From Burkholderiaceae bacterium (GTDB lineage: Bacteria > Pseudomonadota > Gammaproteobacteria > Burkholderiales > Burkholderiaceae): a stretch of 22,798 nucleotides of DNA. The stretch covers positions 1-22,798 of the forward strand of contig JAGOCV010000023.1 of NCBI GenBank assembly GCA_017998575.1, read 5' to 3'. The notes beneath the pieces were generated by a model. It was not told the origin of the DNA, did no database searches, and worked only from the letters and a program-made list of their open reading frames with translations. The translations under genes were made by a program, and so were the position numbers. Of this stretch, positions 1 to 7,690 are shown in pieces. The first letter of the stretch is position 1; each line of letters starts with the position of its first letter.

Positions 1-168
1 GTCGGTGGCCGTGCCACGGCGCGCCGCGCACCGGGCGATGTCGTTGTCTACAAGTCGGTCGGCTCGGCGCTGCAGGACGTGGTGATGGCGGGCGCGCTGC
101 TCGACCGCGCCCGTGCGCTCGGCGTGGGCACCGACCTGCCGGTGTCGATCGCGCCCGTGCGCAAGTAG
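1..168 (+). CDS. Ornithine cyclodeaminase/mu-crystallin family protein, C-terminal end (partial)
   Basis: Only the last 55 residues are in the window; the gene begins upstream. The visible reading frame contains GDVVVYKSVGSALQDVV followed by a helix and the ending LPVSIAPVRK. The 'KSVGxAxQD' stretch near the C-terminus is typical of the ornithine cyclodeaminase/mu-crystallin family. These are NAD(P)-dependent cytosolic enzymes that include ornithine cyclodeaminase, alanine dehydrogenase and ketimine or pyrroline-2-carboxylate reductases. The exact reaction cannot be told from this fragment. The stop codon lies 47 bp before the DapA-like gene on the same strand, so the two are probably cotranscribed. 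A ketimine reductase would fit a pathway for an unusual amino acid, but that is inference. Confidence 0.72.
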   Translation, partial: VGGRATARRAPGDVVVYKSVGSALQDVVMAGALLDRARALGVGTDLPVSIAPVRK

Positions 169-215
169 GCGCGCGCCCTCATCTTTCTTCCATCCTTTCT
201 CCACCAGGACATTCC

Positions 216-1226
216 ATGGCCCGATACACCAAGAGCGAAGCCCGCGACTGGGCTCGCCAGCACCTCGTCGGTGTTGCCAACGTCACCATCCCGACGATGA
301 CCACCGACTTCAAGGGCATCAACGAAAAGGCGGTCCGCCATGACGTCGAGCTGTCGATCGAGCACGGCTTCATCGGCTCGCTCGCCTGCTCCGAAGTCGC
401 GATCACGCAGGCGCAGTACGGCACGCTGTGCGAGGTGATGTGCGATCAGGCCGCCGGCCGCAGCATCGTCGTGCACCACGCCGTGTTCAACACGCTGGAG
501 GACAACATCGAGGCCGCCAGGCTGGCCGAAGCCGCCGGCGCCGAGCTGGTGCTGCTGGGCTATCCGCCGTACTTCCATCCGAAGTCGCACGACGAGATCT
601 ACGAGTACACGCGCGCGGTCTGCGCCGCGACGAACCTGGCCGTGATGGTCTTCCCGATCCCCACCTGGGGCTTTGGCCGCCTGCACCCGGCCGACCTGCC
701 GGTGCCGCTCCTGCGGCGCATGGTGGACACGATCCCGAACGTCGTCGCGATCAAGGCCGAAGGCGGCATGCCCAATTTCATGTCGACGATCGAGGTGCAC
801 CGCGAGTTCCACAAGGAAGTCGTCATCTCGGTGCCGCTCGAATTCGAGTTCGTGCCGCTGGCCCAGCTGATCGACATTCCGTTCTGCGGTACCAACTACT
901 CGGCCTACTACGGCGCGTGGCTACCGCAGATGCACCGGCTGCTGCGCGAGAAGAAGTTCGACGAGGTCACCCAGGAGTGGTACCGCATCGATCCGGCGCG
1001 CAAGGCCATGAACGCCGTGCCGGTGGCCAGCAACGGCCTCATCAACCGCATGATCTGGAAGTACCAGTCCTGGCTGCAGGGCTACAACGGCGGGCCGATC
1101 CCGCACCCCACGCCGCGCCTGTACCAGCGCGACATGGTCACGCTGCGCCGGGGGCTCGAAGCCGCCGGCTTCAGGACCACCAGCGATCCCGACGAGGCCT
1201 TCTTCGCCGGCCGCCATCCGCAGTGA
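216..1226 (+). CDS. DapA/NAL-superfamily lyase or aldolase, non-canonical active site
   Basis: A 336-residue protein with the TIM-barrel layout of the dihydrodipicolinate synthase/N-acetylneuraminate lyase superfamily. The start ATG follows an AGGA at 206-209. The Schiff-base lysine is probably K180 in VVAIKAEGG, the usual strand-6 position. Two other hallmarks are altered. The GTTGE substrate loop reads SLACSEVAIT, and the strand-5 catalytic tyrosine position appears to be F146 in MVFPIPTWG. The protein is also longer than DapA (about 290 residues). It is therefore unlikely to be lysine-biosynthetic DapA and more likely a catabolic aldolase, hydratase or deaminase. It sits between an ornithine-cyclodeaminase-like gene and an aldehyde dehydrogenase, which could oxidise its product. 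The fold call is firm; the substrate is unknown. Confidence 0.85.
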   Translation: MARYTKSEARDWARQHLVGVANVTIPTMTTDFKGINEKAVRHDVELSIEHGFIGSLACSEVAITQAQYGTLCEVMCDQAAGRSIVVHHAVFNTLEDNIEAARLAEAAGAELVLLGYPPYFHPKSHDEIYEYTRAVCAATNLAVMVFPIPTWGFGRLHPADLPVPLLRRMVDTIPNVVAIKAEGGMPNFMSTIEVHREFHKEVVISVPLEFEFVPLAQLIDIPFCGTNYSAYYGAWLPQMHRLLREKKFDEVTQEWYRIDPARKAMNAVPVASNGLINRMIWKYQSWLQGYNGGPIPHPTPRLYQRDMVTLRRGLEAAGFRTTSDPDEAFFAGRHPQ

Positions 1227-1234
1227 GCCGTGCC

Positions 1235-2707
1235 ATGAAGACGCTGCTGAAAGACCCCGGCCTGTGGCGCGATGCCGCCTTCGTCGGTGGCGCGTGGGTG
1301 GCCCAGGCGCCGCAGGGCCGCTTCGCGCTGCGCAATCCGGCCAGCGGCGAAGTGCTGGCCGAGCTGCCGCGCCTGGGCGTGGATGGCGCGCGGAATGCGG
1401 TCGCGGCGGCGCATCAGGCCTTCGCCACCTGGCGCACCACCACGGCCGACGAGCGCGCCACCTGCCTGCGCCGCTGGTACGAGCTGATCACCGAACACAC
1501 CGACGATCTCGCGCTGCTCATCACGCTCGAGGAAGGCAAGCCGCTGGCCGAGGCGCGCGGCGAGGTGCGCTACGCCGCCTCGTTCGTGCGCTGGTTCTCC
1601 GAAGAGGCCCGCCGCGTGCGCGGCGAGATCATCCCCGCGCCGCAGGCTAGCCAGCGCATCGTGGTGACGCGCGAGCCGGTGGGTGTGGCGGTGGCCATCA
1701 CGCCGTGGAACTTCCCCGCGGCCATGATCACGCGCAAGGCAGCCCCGGCGCTGGCGGCCGGCTGCACCATGGTCGTCAAGCCGGCCGAGCAGACGCCATT
1801 GACCGCGCTGGCGCTGGCCGAGCTGGCGCAGCGCGCGGGCATGCCGCCCGGCGTGCTCAACGTCATCACGGTCGCGGGCGAGGACGCGCCGGCCGTCGGC
1901 GACGCGCTGTGCCACGACGCGCGCGTGCGCAAGATCACCTTCACCGGCTCCACGGCCGTGGGCAAGATCCTGCTGCGCCACGCCGCCGACGGCGTCAAGA
2001 AGGTGTCGATGGAGCTGGGCGGCAACGCGCCCTTCATCGTCTTCGACGACGCCGACCTGGACGCGGCGGTGGACGGCGTGATGGCCGCCAAGTTCCGCAA
2101 CACCGGCCAGTCCTGCATCGGTGCCAACCGGGTGCTGGTGCAGGCGGGCGTGTACGACGAATTCGCGCGCAAGGTGGTGGGGCGCGTGGCCGCGCTCAAG
2201 GTCGGCAACGGGCTGGACGAGGGCGTGCAGATCGGCCCGCTGATCGACACGGCGGCGGCGGACAAGTCGCTGGAGCACGTGGCCGACGCGCAGGCGCATG
2301 GCGCGCGCGTGCTGCACGGTGGCCGCCGCCACACGCTGGGCGATTGCTTCATCGAGCCGACCGTGCTGGCCGACATGACACCGGCGATGCGCGTGGCGGG
2401 CGAGGAAACCTTCGGCCCGGTGATGCCGCTGTTCTGCTTCGAGACGGAAGACGAAGCCATCGCCCTGGCCAACGACACCGAGTTCGGCCTGGCCGCCTAT
2501 CTGTACAGCCGCGACGCCGCGCGCATCTGGCGCGTCAGCGGCCGGCTGGAGACCGGCATGCTGGGCATCAACACCGGCCTGATATCCAACGAGGTCGCAC
2601 CCTTCGGCGGCATCAAGGAAAGCGGCCTCGGCCGCGAGGGCTCGTCGCACGGCATCGAGGAGTACACCGAGATGAAATACCTGTGCTGGGACGGCCTGGG
2701 TCGCTGA
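1235..2707 (+). CDS. gabD: NAD(P)-dependent succinate-semialdehyde dehydrogenase family (GabD-like)
   Basis: A 490-residue aldehyde dehydrogenase, close to the usual GabD length of about 480. Visible catalytic features are N159 in ITPWNFPAAM, the general-base glutamate E260 in SMELGGNAP and the thiol nucleophile C294 in NTGQSCIGANR. The C-terminal PFGGIKESGLGREGS block is typical of the succinate/glutarate-semialdehyde branch. These enzymes oxidise a semialdehyde to a dicarboxylate in the cytosol. The ATG at 1235 is used here; a GTG at 1223 overlaps the preceding stop and is an alternative. The 8-bp gap to the DapA-like gene implies translational coupling. The operon context suggests the real substrate may be a semialdehyde made by this pathway, such as succinic, glutaric or 2-oxoglutaric semialdehyde, and not necessarily the GABA product. 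Confidence 0.88.
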   Translation: MKTLLKDPGLWRDAAFVGGAWVAQAPQGRFALRNPASGEVLAELPRLGVDGARNAVAAAHQAFATWRTTTADERATCLRRWYELITEHTDDLALLITLEEGKPLAEARGEVRYAASFVRWFSEEARRVRGEIIPAPQASQRIVVTREPVGVAVAITPWNFPAAMITRKAAPALAAGCTMVVKPAEQTPLTALALAELAQRAGMPPGVLNVITVAGEDAPAVGDALCHDARVRKITFTGSTAVGKILLRHAADGVKKVSMELGGNAPFIVFDDADLDAAVDGVMAAKFRNTGQSCIGANRVLVQAGVYDEFARKVVGRVAALKVGNGLDEGVQIGPLIDTAAADKSLEHVADAQAHGARVLHGGRRHTLGDCFIEPTVLADMTPAMRVAGEETFGPVMPLFCFETEDEAIALANDTEFGLAAYLYSRDAARIWRVSGRLETGMLGINTGLISNEVAPFGGIKESGLGREGSSHGIEEYTEMKYLCWDGLGR

Positions 2708-2734
2708 ACGACCCGATACGACCAACGAACGAAC

Positions 2735-2740
2735 AAGGAG
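2735..2740 (+). promoter_or_regulatory. Strong ribosome binding site of the Bug receptor gene
   Basis: AAGGAG lies 7 bases before the ATG at 2748. It is a clearly better match to the anti-Shine-Dalgarno sequence than those of the enzyme genes upstream in the same operon. This would fit higher expression of the periplasmic receptor than of the enzymes, which is an inference. Confidence 0.7.
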
Positions 2741-2747
2741 ACAGACC

Positions 2748-3704
2748 ATGAAAATCAGGACCCTCATCGCGGCGCTGTGCGCCGTCGCTGCCTTCGGCGC
2801 GCAGGCGCAGGGCGGCTATCCCGCCAAGCCGGTCAAGGTGATCGTGCCCTTTCCGGCGGGCGGCGTGACGGACATCGGCGCGCGCGTCGTGGCCGAGCGC
2901 ATGGGCCAGCTGGTGGGCCAGCCGCTGGTGATCGAGAACCGCCCCGGCGCCGGCACCAAGCTGGGAACCGAGGCGGCCATCAAGTCGCCCCCCGACGGCT
3001 ACACGCTCTATCTGAGCAACACGAGCTACGCGATCCTGCCGGTGGTCGACGCCGCCGCCAGCTACGACCCCACGAAGGCGCTCGCGCCCGTGGGCACCAT
3101 CTCCACCTATGGCCTGTCCATCGTCGTGAATCCGGCCCTGCCGGTGAAGACGCTGGGCGAATTCGTGGAGTACGCGCGCCGCAACCCCGGCAAGCTCAAC
3201 TACGGCAGCGCCGGCCCGGGCAGCGGGGTGCACTTCGCGGGCGAGCAGCTCAAGCAGATGACCGGCACCTTCATGGTCCACATCCCGTACCGCTCCACCG
3301 CCCTCGCGGTGCAGGATGTGGCCGGCGGCCGGCTCGACATGACCATGGACGGTGCTGTGAAGCCTTACGTCGACGCCGGCAAGGTGCGCCTGATCGCCGT
3401 GACCGACGTGCGGCGCGATCCGCGCTTTCCCGACACGCCCACCGTGGCGGAGGCCGGCATGCCCGACTTCAAGCAGGTGTCGTGGCTGGGCCTGTTCGCG
3501 CCGGTGGGCACGCCGCCTGACGTCATCGCGCGACTCAACCAGGCGCTCAACGACGCCCTCAAGGACCCGGGCACGCGCCAGCGGCTGGCCGACCTGGGCA
3601 TGCTGCCCGTGGGCGGCGCGCCGGCCGATCTGATCCAGCGCGCGGGCGACGACCTGCAACTGTTCCGCAAGATCGCACGCGACACGAAGATCAAGTTCGA
3701 TTGA
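2748..3704 (+). CDS. Bug-family tripartite tricarboxylate transporter substrate-binding protein
   Basis: A 318-residue periplasmic solute receptor. Residues 1-20 form a Sec signal peptide (positively charged start, hydrophobic core, cleavage after AQA). The hallmark Bug motif IVPFPAGGVTD follows at about residues 32-42, then GTKLGTEAAIKSPPDGYTL and a GSAGPGSGVHFAGEQLK ligand loop. Bug proteins are very abundant in Burkholderiales and bind carboxylates, amino acids or aromatic acids, either for TctAB-type membrane components or as sensors. No TctA/TctB genes are visible here, so this would be an orphan receptor using a distant permease. It lies 40 bp after the aldehyde dehydrogenase with a strong AAGGAG. 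Its ligand is probably the substrate of the preceding enzymes. Confidence 0.93.
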   Translation: MKIRTLIAALCAVAAFGAQAQGGYPAKPVKVIVPFPAGGVTDIGARVVAERMGQLVGQPLVIENRPGAGTKLGTEAAIKSPPDGYTLYLSNTSYAILPVVDAAASYDPTKALAPVGTISTYGLSIVVNPALPVKTLGEFVEYARRNPGKLNYGSAGPGSGVHFAGEQLKQMTGTFMVHIPYRSTALAVQDVAGGRLDMTMDGAVKPYVDAGKVRLIAVTDVRRDPRFPDTPTVAEAGMPDFKQVSWLGLFAPVGTPPDVIARLNQALNDALKDPGTRQRLADLGMLPVGGAPADLIQRAGDDLQLFRKIARDTKIKFD

Positions 3705-3706
3705 GG

Positions 3707-3730
3707 GGCCTGCCCGCCGCGCGGGCGGCC
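3707..3730 (+). terminator. Stem-loop after the Bug gene, possible terminator
   Basis: Immediately after the stop codon, GGCC-T-GCCCGC pairs with GCGGGC-GGCC around a CGC loop. This gives a 10-bp, almost pure G/C stem with one bulged T. No T-run follows, so it is not a textbook intrinsic terminator. It could still end the operon with Rho help or protect the 3' end. Confidence 0.4.
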
Positions 3731-3816
3731 TGTGGTCTGGAAGTCCCCAATGGCTTCGCGGCGGCAGCGGGGGTAGCGTCGGCGCGTTGTCCATGCAGCG
3801 ATCGTTCGCGCGTCCC

Positions 3817-5829
3817 ATGCCCCAATTCACCCCCCAGATCCGCCTCTATCAAGACTGGCTCGCGCGCGAGCGCGGCCTGTCGTTCGACAGCTTCGATGCG
3901 CTCTGGCGCTGGTCCACCACCGACCTCGACGCCTTCTGGCAAAGCATCCACGACTACCTCGACCTGCAATCGCCCACGCCGCACACCGCTGTGCTGGCCA
4001 AGGACGTCATGCCCGGTGCGGTGTGGTTTCCCGGCGCGCAGTCCAACTATGCGCAGCAGGTGCTGCGGCACGTGGAGGCCGCGCACGCGGCCGGCCAGCC
4101 GGCCATCGTCAGCAACAACGAGCGCGGCCAGCGGCGCGAGATGTCGTGGCCCGAGCTGCGCCGCCAGGTCGCGTCGCTCGCGCTCCACCTGAAGGCCCAG
4201 GGCCTGCAGCCCGGCGACCGCGTCGCGGCCTATCTGCCCAACGTGCCCGAGACCATGGTGGCCTTCCTCGCCGTGGTGAGCCTGGGCGGCGTGTGGAGCG
4301 TGTGCGCGCCCGACATGGGCACCCACGCCGTGCTCGACCGCTTCCGCCAGATCGAGCCCACGGTGCTGATCGCCTGCGACGGCGTCACCTACGGCGGGCG
4401 CGACCATGACCGCGCGGCCGTGGTGGCCGAGCTGCGCGCGGCGCTGCCCGGCGTGCGGCACACGCTGGTGGTGGCCAATCTGGGCGGCCAGCCGCTGGCC
4501 CGGGGCTGTACGGCGTTCGCCGATGCCATCGCGCGCGACGACGCCCAGACCGACGCCTTCGAGCCGATGTGGCTGCCGTTCGACCATCCGCTGTGGATCG
4601 TCTATTCCAGCGGCACCACCGGCCTGCCCAAGCCCATCGTGCACGGGCATGGCGGCACGGTGCTGGTCATGCTCGCGCTGTGCCAGCTGCACAACGACGT
4701 CGGCTGCAGCTACGCGCCCAACAGCTTCGGCGAGCGCTTCTTCTGGTACAGCTCCACCGGCTGGATCATGTGGAACTGCCAGATCACAGGCCTGCTGGGT
4801 GGCACCACCTGCGTCATCTACGACGGCAACCCCGGCGGCAGCAAGGAGCGGCCCGACTGGGGCGTGCTGTGGCGCTTCGCGGCGGACCATGGCGTCACCT
4901 TCTTCGGCGCGGGCGCGGCGTTCTATGGCAACTGCATGAAGGCGGGCGTCGACCTGTCGCAATGGCCGCAACTGGCGCGCGTGCGCTCGCTGGGCACCAC
5001 GGGCTCGCCGCTGCCGGCCGACGTGCAGCAGTGGGGCACGCAGCAGTTCGAGCGGCTGGGCGTCCCGGAGATCTGGTGGGCGAACATTTCCGGCGGAACG
5101 GATTTCGCCGGAGCCTTCCTCGGCGGCAACCGCGAGCTGCCGCAGGTGCCCGGCCAGATGCAGTGCCGCATGATCGGCAGCGCCGTCGAGGCCTGGAACG
5201 AGCAGGGCCAGCCCGTGATCGGCGAAGTGGGCGAGCTGGTCTGCACGCGGCCCATCCCGTCGATGCCGCTCTATTTCTGGAACGACCCCGGCAACGCACG
5301 TTACACGTCGAGCTACTTCGACATGTATCCCGGCGTCTGGCGCCATGGCGACTGGCTGAAGATCAACGCAGACGACGGCGGCTGCATCATCTACGGCCGC
5401 AGCGACGCCACCATCAACCGCCATGGCCTGCGCATGGGCACGAGCGAGCTCTACAGCGCGGTCGAGGCGCTGCCCGAGGTGCTCGACAGCATGGTGGTCG
5501 ATCTCGAATACCTGGGCCGCGAGAGCTGGATGCCGCTGTTCGTCGTGCTGCGCGAAGGGCACACGCTCGACGACGCGCTACGCGGGCGCATCAACGCCGC
5601 CATCCGCACTGCGCTGTCGCCGCGCTTCGTGCCCGACGCCCTCTACCAGGTGCCCGAGATCCCGCGCACGCTCTCGGGCAAGAAGCAGGAGCTGCCGATC
5701 AAGAAGCTGCTGCTGGGCCAGCCGCTGGAGAAGGTGGTCAACCGTGACGCCATGGCCAATCCCGGCTGCCTGGGCTGGTACGAGGCGCTGGCGCGCGAGC
5801 GGGCGGCCGGCGGCGTCGCCACCGCCTGA
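3817..5829 (+). CDS. Acetoacetyl-CoA synthetase (acetoacetate-CoA ligase)
   Basis: A 670-residue member of the adenylate-forming superfamily, near the roughly 650-residue norm for acetoacetate-CoA ligases. It has the N-terminal extension with FWQSIHDYLD and VMPGAVWFPGAQSNYAQ typical of this subfamily, which ordinary acetyl-CoA synthetases have in a different form. The AMP-binding loop YSSGTTGLPK is at residues 263-272. The FFWYSSTGWIMWN segment, the YGRSDATINRHGLRMG hinge and the catalytic C-terminal lysine in LSGKKQELP (K622/K623) are all present. The reaction is acetoacetate + CoA + ATP to acetoacetyl-CoA + AMP + PPi, feeding ketone bodies into thiolysis or polyhydroxyalkanoate synthesis. 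The start is uncertain: ATG 3817 fits the family start, but ATG 3793 and TTG 3787 are in frame, and none has a strong ribosome site. Confidence 0.92.
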   Translation: MPQFTPQIRLYQDWLARERGLSFDSFDALWRWSTTDLDAFWQSIHDYLDLQSPTPHTAVLAKDVMPGAVWFPGAQSNYAQQVLRHVEAAHAAGQPAIVSNNERGQRREMSWPELRRQVASLALHLKAQGLQPGDRVAAYLPNVPETMVAFLAVVSLGGVWSVCAPDMGTHAVLDRFRQIEPTVLIACDGVTYGGRDHDRAAVVAELRAALPGVRHTLVVANLGGQPLARGCTAFADAIARDDAQTDAFEPMWLPFDHPLWIVYSSGTTGLPKPIVHGHGGTVLVMLALCQLHNDVGCSYAPNSFGERFFWYSSTGWIMWNCQITGLLGGTTCVIYDGNPGGSKERPDWGVLWRFAADHGVTFFGAGAAFYGNCMKAGVDLSQWPQLARVRSLGTTGSPLPADVQQWGTQQFERLGVPEIWWANISGGTDFAGAFLGGNRELPQVPGQMQCRMIGSAVEAWNEQGQPVIGEVGELVCTRPIPSMPLYFWNDPGNARYTSSYFDMYPGVWRHGDWLKINADDGGCIIYGRSDATINRHGLRMGTSELYSAVEALPEVLDSMVVDLEYLGRESWMPLFVVLREGHTLDDALRGRINAAIRTALSPRFVPDALYQVPEIPRTLSGKKQELPIKKLLLGQPLEKVVNRDAMANPGCLGWYEALARERAAGGVATA

Positions 5830-5844
5830 AGCGCGCCGATCCTT

Positions 5845-5864
5845 GCGGCGCATCAATGCGCCGC
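5845..5864. terminator. Perfect 9-bp inverted repeat between acetoacetyl-CoA synthetase and hemerythrin genes
   Basis: GCGGCGCAT, then CA, then ATGCGCCGC: a perfect inverted repeat that would fold as an 8-bp stem with a TCAA tetraloop. It lies 15 bp after the ligase stop codon. No T-run follows. It is most simply a transcription end or RNA-stability hairpin separating the two units. Confidence 0.5.
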
Positions 5865-5912
5865 CGTCGCGTGGCGCCTAGCCTTGTGGCCTTGCATGAA
5901 AAGGAGGCCCAC

Positions 5913-6395
5913 ATGGCCCTGCTCGAATGGTCCGAGGCGCTGGTGCTCGACGTGCCGGCGATGGATGACACGCATGAGGAATTCGTCGAACTGCTGGCGC
6001 AGGTGGAGGCCGCGACAGACGACATCCTCCTGCACGCCTGGGAAGTGCTCATCGCCCACACCGAAGACCACTTCGGCCGCGAAGACGAATGGATGCGCGC
6101 CACCGGCTTTTCGGCGGCCAACTGCCACACCACGCAACACCGCGTCGTGCTGTCGGTGATGCGCGAGGGCGCGCATCAGGGCGCGGCCGGCCGGCTCGAC
6201 GTGATCCGGCATATGGCGGGCGAGCTGGCGCCGTGGTTCGTGCAGCACGCGCTGTCGATGGATGCCGGCCTGGCACTGCACCTGCGCAGCGTGGGGTTCG
6301 ACCTGGAGACGGGCCGCATCGGCCACGCCGGAGCGCTGCCGGCCACGCCGATCACGGGATGCGGTAGCGCCGCCTGCAGCCCGACTGGCCGCTGA
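5913..6395 (+). CDS. Bacteriohemerythrin (hemerythrin-domain O2-binding protein) with a C-terminal cysteine tail
   Basis: A 160-residue cytosolic protein with every di-iron ligand in canonical spacing: H21, H53, E57, H72, H76, H112 and D117. These lie in the motifs MDDTHEEF, HTEDHFGRE, CHTTQHR and HALSMDA. Hemerythrins bind O2 reversibly; in bacteria they deliver or store oxygen, or sense O2 or NO. An AAGGAGG at 5901-5907 fixes the ATG at 5913; an ATG at 5856 in the same frame lies inside the upstream hairpin and is unlikely. The protein is about 30 residues longer than a minimal domain and ends in TGCGSAACSPTGR, with C150 and C155 in a CxxxxC arrangement. It appears monocistronic or to run into the DUF6139-like gene 110 bp downstream. 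Confidence 0.95.
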   Translation: MALLEWSEALVLDVPAMDDTHEEFVELLAQVEAATDDILLHAWEVLIAHTEDHFGREDEWMRATGFSAANCHTTQHRVVLSVMREGAHQGAAGRLDVIRHMAGELAPWFVQHALSMDAGLALHLRSVGFDLETGRIGHAGALPATPITGCGSAACSPTGR

Positions 6396-6412
6396 CGCAC
6401 TGTGCACGTCAC

Positions 6413-6437
6413 GTCCGGTTTCGCCAAGCGGCCGGAC
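6413..6437 (+). terminator. Weak stem-loop downstream of the hemerythrin gene
   Basis: GTCCGG and CCGGAC are separated by 13 bases that themselves contain CGC-CAA-GCG. A short T-containing stretch (TTGTCCT) follows. It could be a terminator for the hemerythrin gene. Support is only moderate because the stem is short and the T-run is poor. Confidence 0.3.
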
Positions 6438-6505
6438 TTGTCCTACATCGCACCGCGCGGACGTGCGGGATAACGGAGCATCCGAGCCAGCACCAAGGAG
6501 CCCGC

Positions 6506-6745
6506 ATGCGTGTCGACCTCTACCGCCGCCCCGAAGCCGAAGGCCGTGTCAGTTATCTGGCCGTGCCCGAAGGCCGGAAGATTCCGGAAGAGGTGATCAA
6601 CACCGACTGGCAATCCGCCGGCACCAGCGTCGAGCTGGCCGACCATGCGAAGCGCTGGGAGCAGTTCGGTATCGAGCGGCCCGAAACGCAGATCGCCGAA
6701 AAGGGCTACGCCATCACCAGCCTGGCCGAGCAACCGCAGGCCTGA
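6506..6745 (+). CDS. Small soluble DUF6139-like protein
   Basis: A 79-residue protein starting MRVDLYRRPEAEGRVSYLAVPEGRKIPEEV. A strong AAGGAG at 6495-6500 lies 5 bases before the ATG, and codon use matches the neighbouring genes, so it is surely translated. The sequence resembles the short Burkholderiales proteins I recall as DUF6139; that assignment is from memory and not verified. There is no signal peptide, membrane segment or cysteine. It is acidic to neutral, with a conserved-looking NTDW motif (residues 32-35) and WEQFGIERP near the middle. No function is known. It is convergent with the LysR gene, and its stop codon sits in a shared hairpin. Confidence 0.8.
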   Translation: MRVDLYRRPEAEGRVSYLAVPEGRKIPEEVINTDWQSAGTSVELADHAKRWEQFGIERPETQIAEKGYAITSLAEQPQA

Positions 6746-6772
6746 GCGGCGCGCGGCAGCGGGCTCAGCCTG
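6737..6772. terminator. Bidirectional hairpin between convergent small protein and LysR genes
   Basis: CAGG-C-CTGAGC (6737-6747) can pair with GCTCAG-CCTG (6763-6772), giving a 10-bp stem with one bulged C and a 15-base loop. Both stop codons (TGA 6743-6745 on plus, TCA 6765-6767 for the minus gene) lie in the arms. There are no T-runs. It may be a shared end-of-transcript structure. Confidence 0.4.
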
Positions 6773-7679
6773 CGGCGCCGGCCTGCCCGGCCAGCCATTC
6801 GCCGAAGGCCGCCAGCGCGGGCCGCGGCGGCGTGTCGGGCGTGACGAGGTAGTAGCCGCGCTCGGCGCGCAGCACGCGGCGACAGGCCAGCACGAGCTCG
6901 CCACGCGCGATCTCGTCCTGCACCAGCAGCACCGGCACCAGCGCGACGCCCATGCCCTGCGCCGCGGCGACGGCGGTCATCGAGAAGAGCTCGTAGCGCG
7001 GCCCCGAGCGGGCCATCGGCGCCTGCACGCGCTGCGCGTCGAACCACGCGGCCCACATGTCCGGCCGTGTGCTCTGCTGGAGCAGCGGCAGGCGCGCGAT
7101 GGCGACCGGCGCGAGCGGCTTGCCCCCGGGCAGCAGCGCGGGGCTGCAGACGGGCGCCACGTCCTCATGCATCAGCAACTGCGCCCGTGTGCCGGCCCAG
7201 CTGGCCACCTGCGCGGGCGTACCGGCGTAGAGCGCGGCGTCGAATTCGGTGTCGGAGAACATGAAGGGGCGGGTGCGCGTCTCGATGTGGATCTGCACGT
7301 CGGCATGCAGCGCGTGGAAGGCGGGCAGGCGCGGCAACAGCCAGCGCGTGGCGAAGGTGGGCACGGCGGCCAGGCTCACGGCGCCGCCGCCCTCGCCATT
7401 GCCGCCGGCGCGCGCCATGGCGTCGAGCGTGTCGCGCTCCATTGCCGCCAGCCGTTGTGCCATCTGCCTGGCATAGGCCGCGCCGGCAGGCGTGAGCGCG
7501 ACGCCGTGGCGCGTGCGGCGGAACAGTTGCACGCCCAGAAAGGATTCGAGCGCCGCGATGCGGCGCGACACCGCGCTTTGCGTCAGCGCGAGCTCCTGCG
7601 CGGCGCGCGTGTAGCTTTCGTGGCGCGCGGCGGCGTCGAAGCACAGCAAGGTATCGAGAGGCGGGATGCGACGGCGCAT
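6765..7679 (-). CDS. LysR-family regulator, probable regulator of the glutaryl-CoA dehydrogenase operon
   Basis: A 304-residue LysR-type protein. The winged helix-turn-helix is at about residues 23-42 (SYTRAAQELALTQSAVSRRI), followed by LESFLGVQLFRR. The C-terminal effector domain contains the GcvA-like blocks FATRWLLPRLPAFHALHADVQ and YELFSMTAVAAAQGMGVALVP. It is transcribed away from gcdH across a 197-bp intergenic region. This is the classic LysR arrangement for activating a divergent catabolic operon, usually with glutarate or glutaryl-CoA-related effectors in the GcdR group. The role is inferred from family and position. The frame is open up to 7784, but ATG 7679 gives the standard LysR N-terminus. 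The stretch upstream of it (to 7784) belongs to the operator region. Confidence 0.92.
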   Translation of the reverse strand: MRRRIPPLDTLLCFDAAARHESYTRAAQELALTQSAVSRRIAALESFLGVQLFRRTRHGVALTPAGAAYARQMAQRLAAMERDTLDAMARAGGNGEGGGAVSLAAVPTFATRWLLPRLPAFHALHADVQIHIETRTRPFMFSDTEFDAALYAGTPAQVASWAGTRAQLLMHEDVAPVCSPALLPGGKPLAPVAIARLPLLQQSTRPDMWAAWFDAQRVQAPMARSGPRYELFSMTAVAAAQGMGVALVPVLLVQDEIARGELVLACRRVLRAERGYYLVTPDTPPRPALAAFGEWLAGQAGAAG

Positions 7680-7690
7680 GGCTTGATATG

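Noticed and set aside
428..1234. Upstream extension of the aldehyde dehydrogenase frame over the DapA-like gene
   Set aside because: The translated extension is arginine/alanine-rich with no family features and overlaps a real gene in another frame. The family N-terminus begins at 1235.
1082..2767. Long minus-strand open frame opposite the aldehyde dehydrogenase gene
   Set aside because: Shadow of a well-supported gene; its composition is H/R/A/G-rich with no motif and no ribosome site.
3691..5562. 623-codon minus-strand frame opposite acetoacetyl-CoA synthetase
   Set aside because: Antisense shadow with low-complexity composition; the plus strand has complete catalytic motifs.
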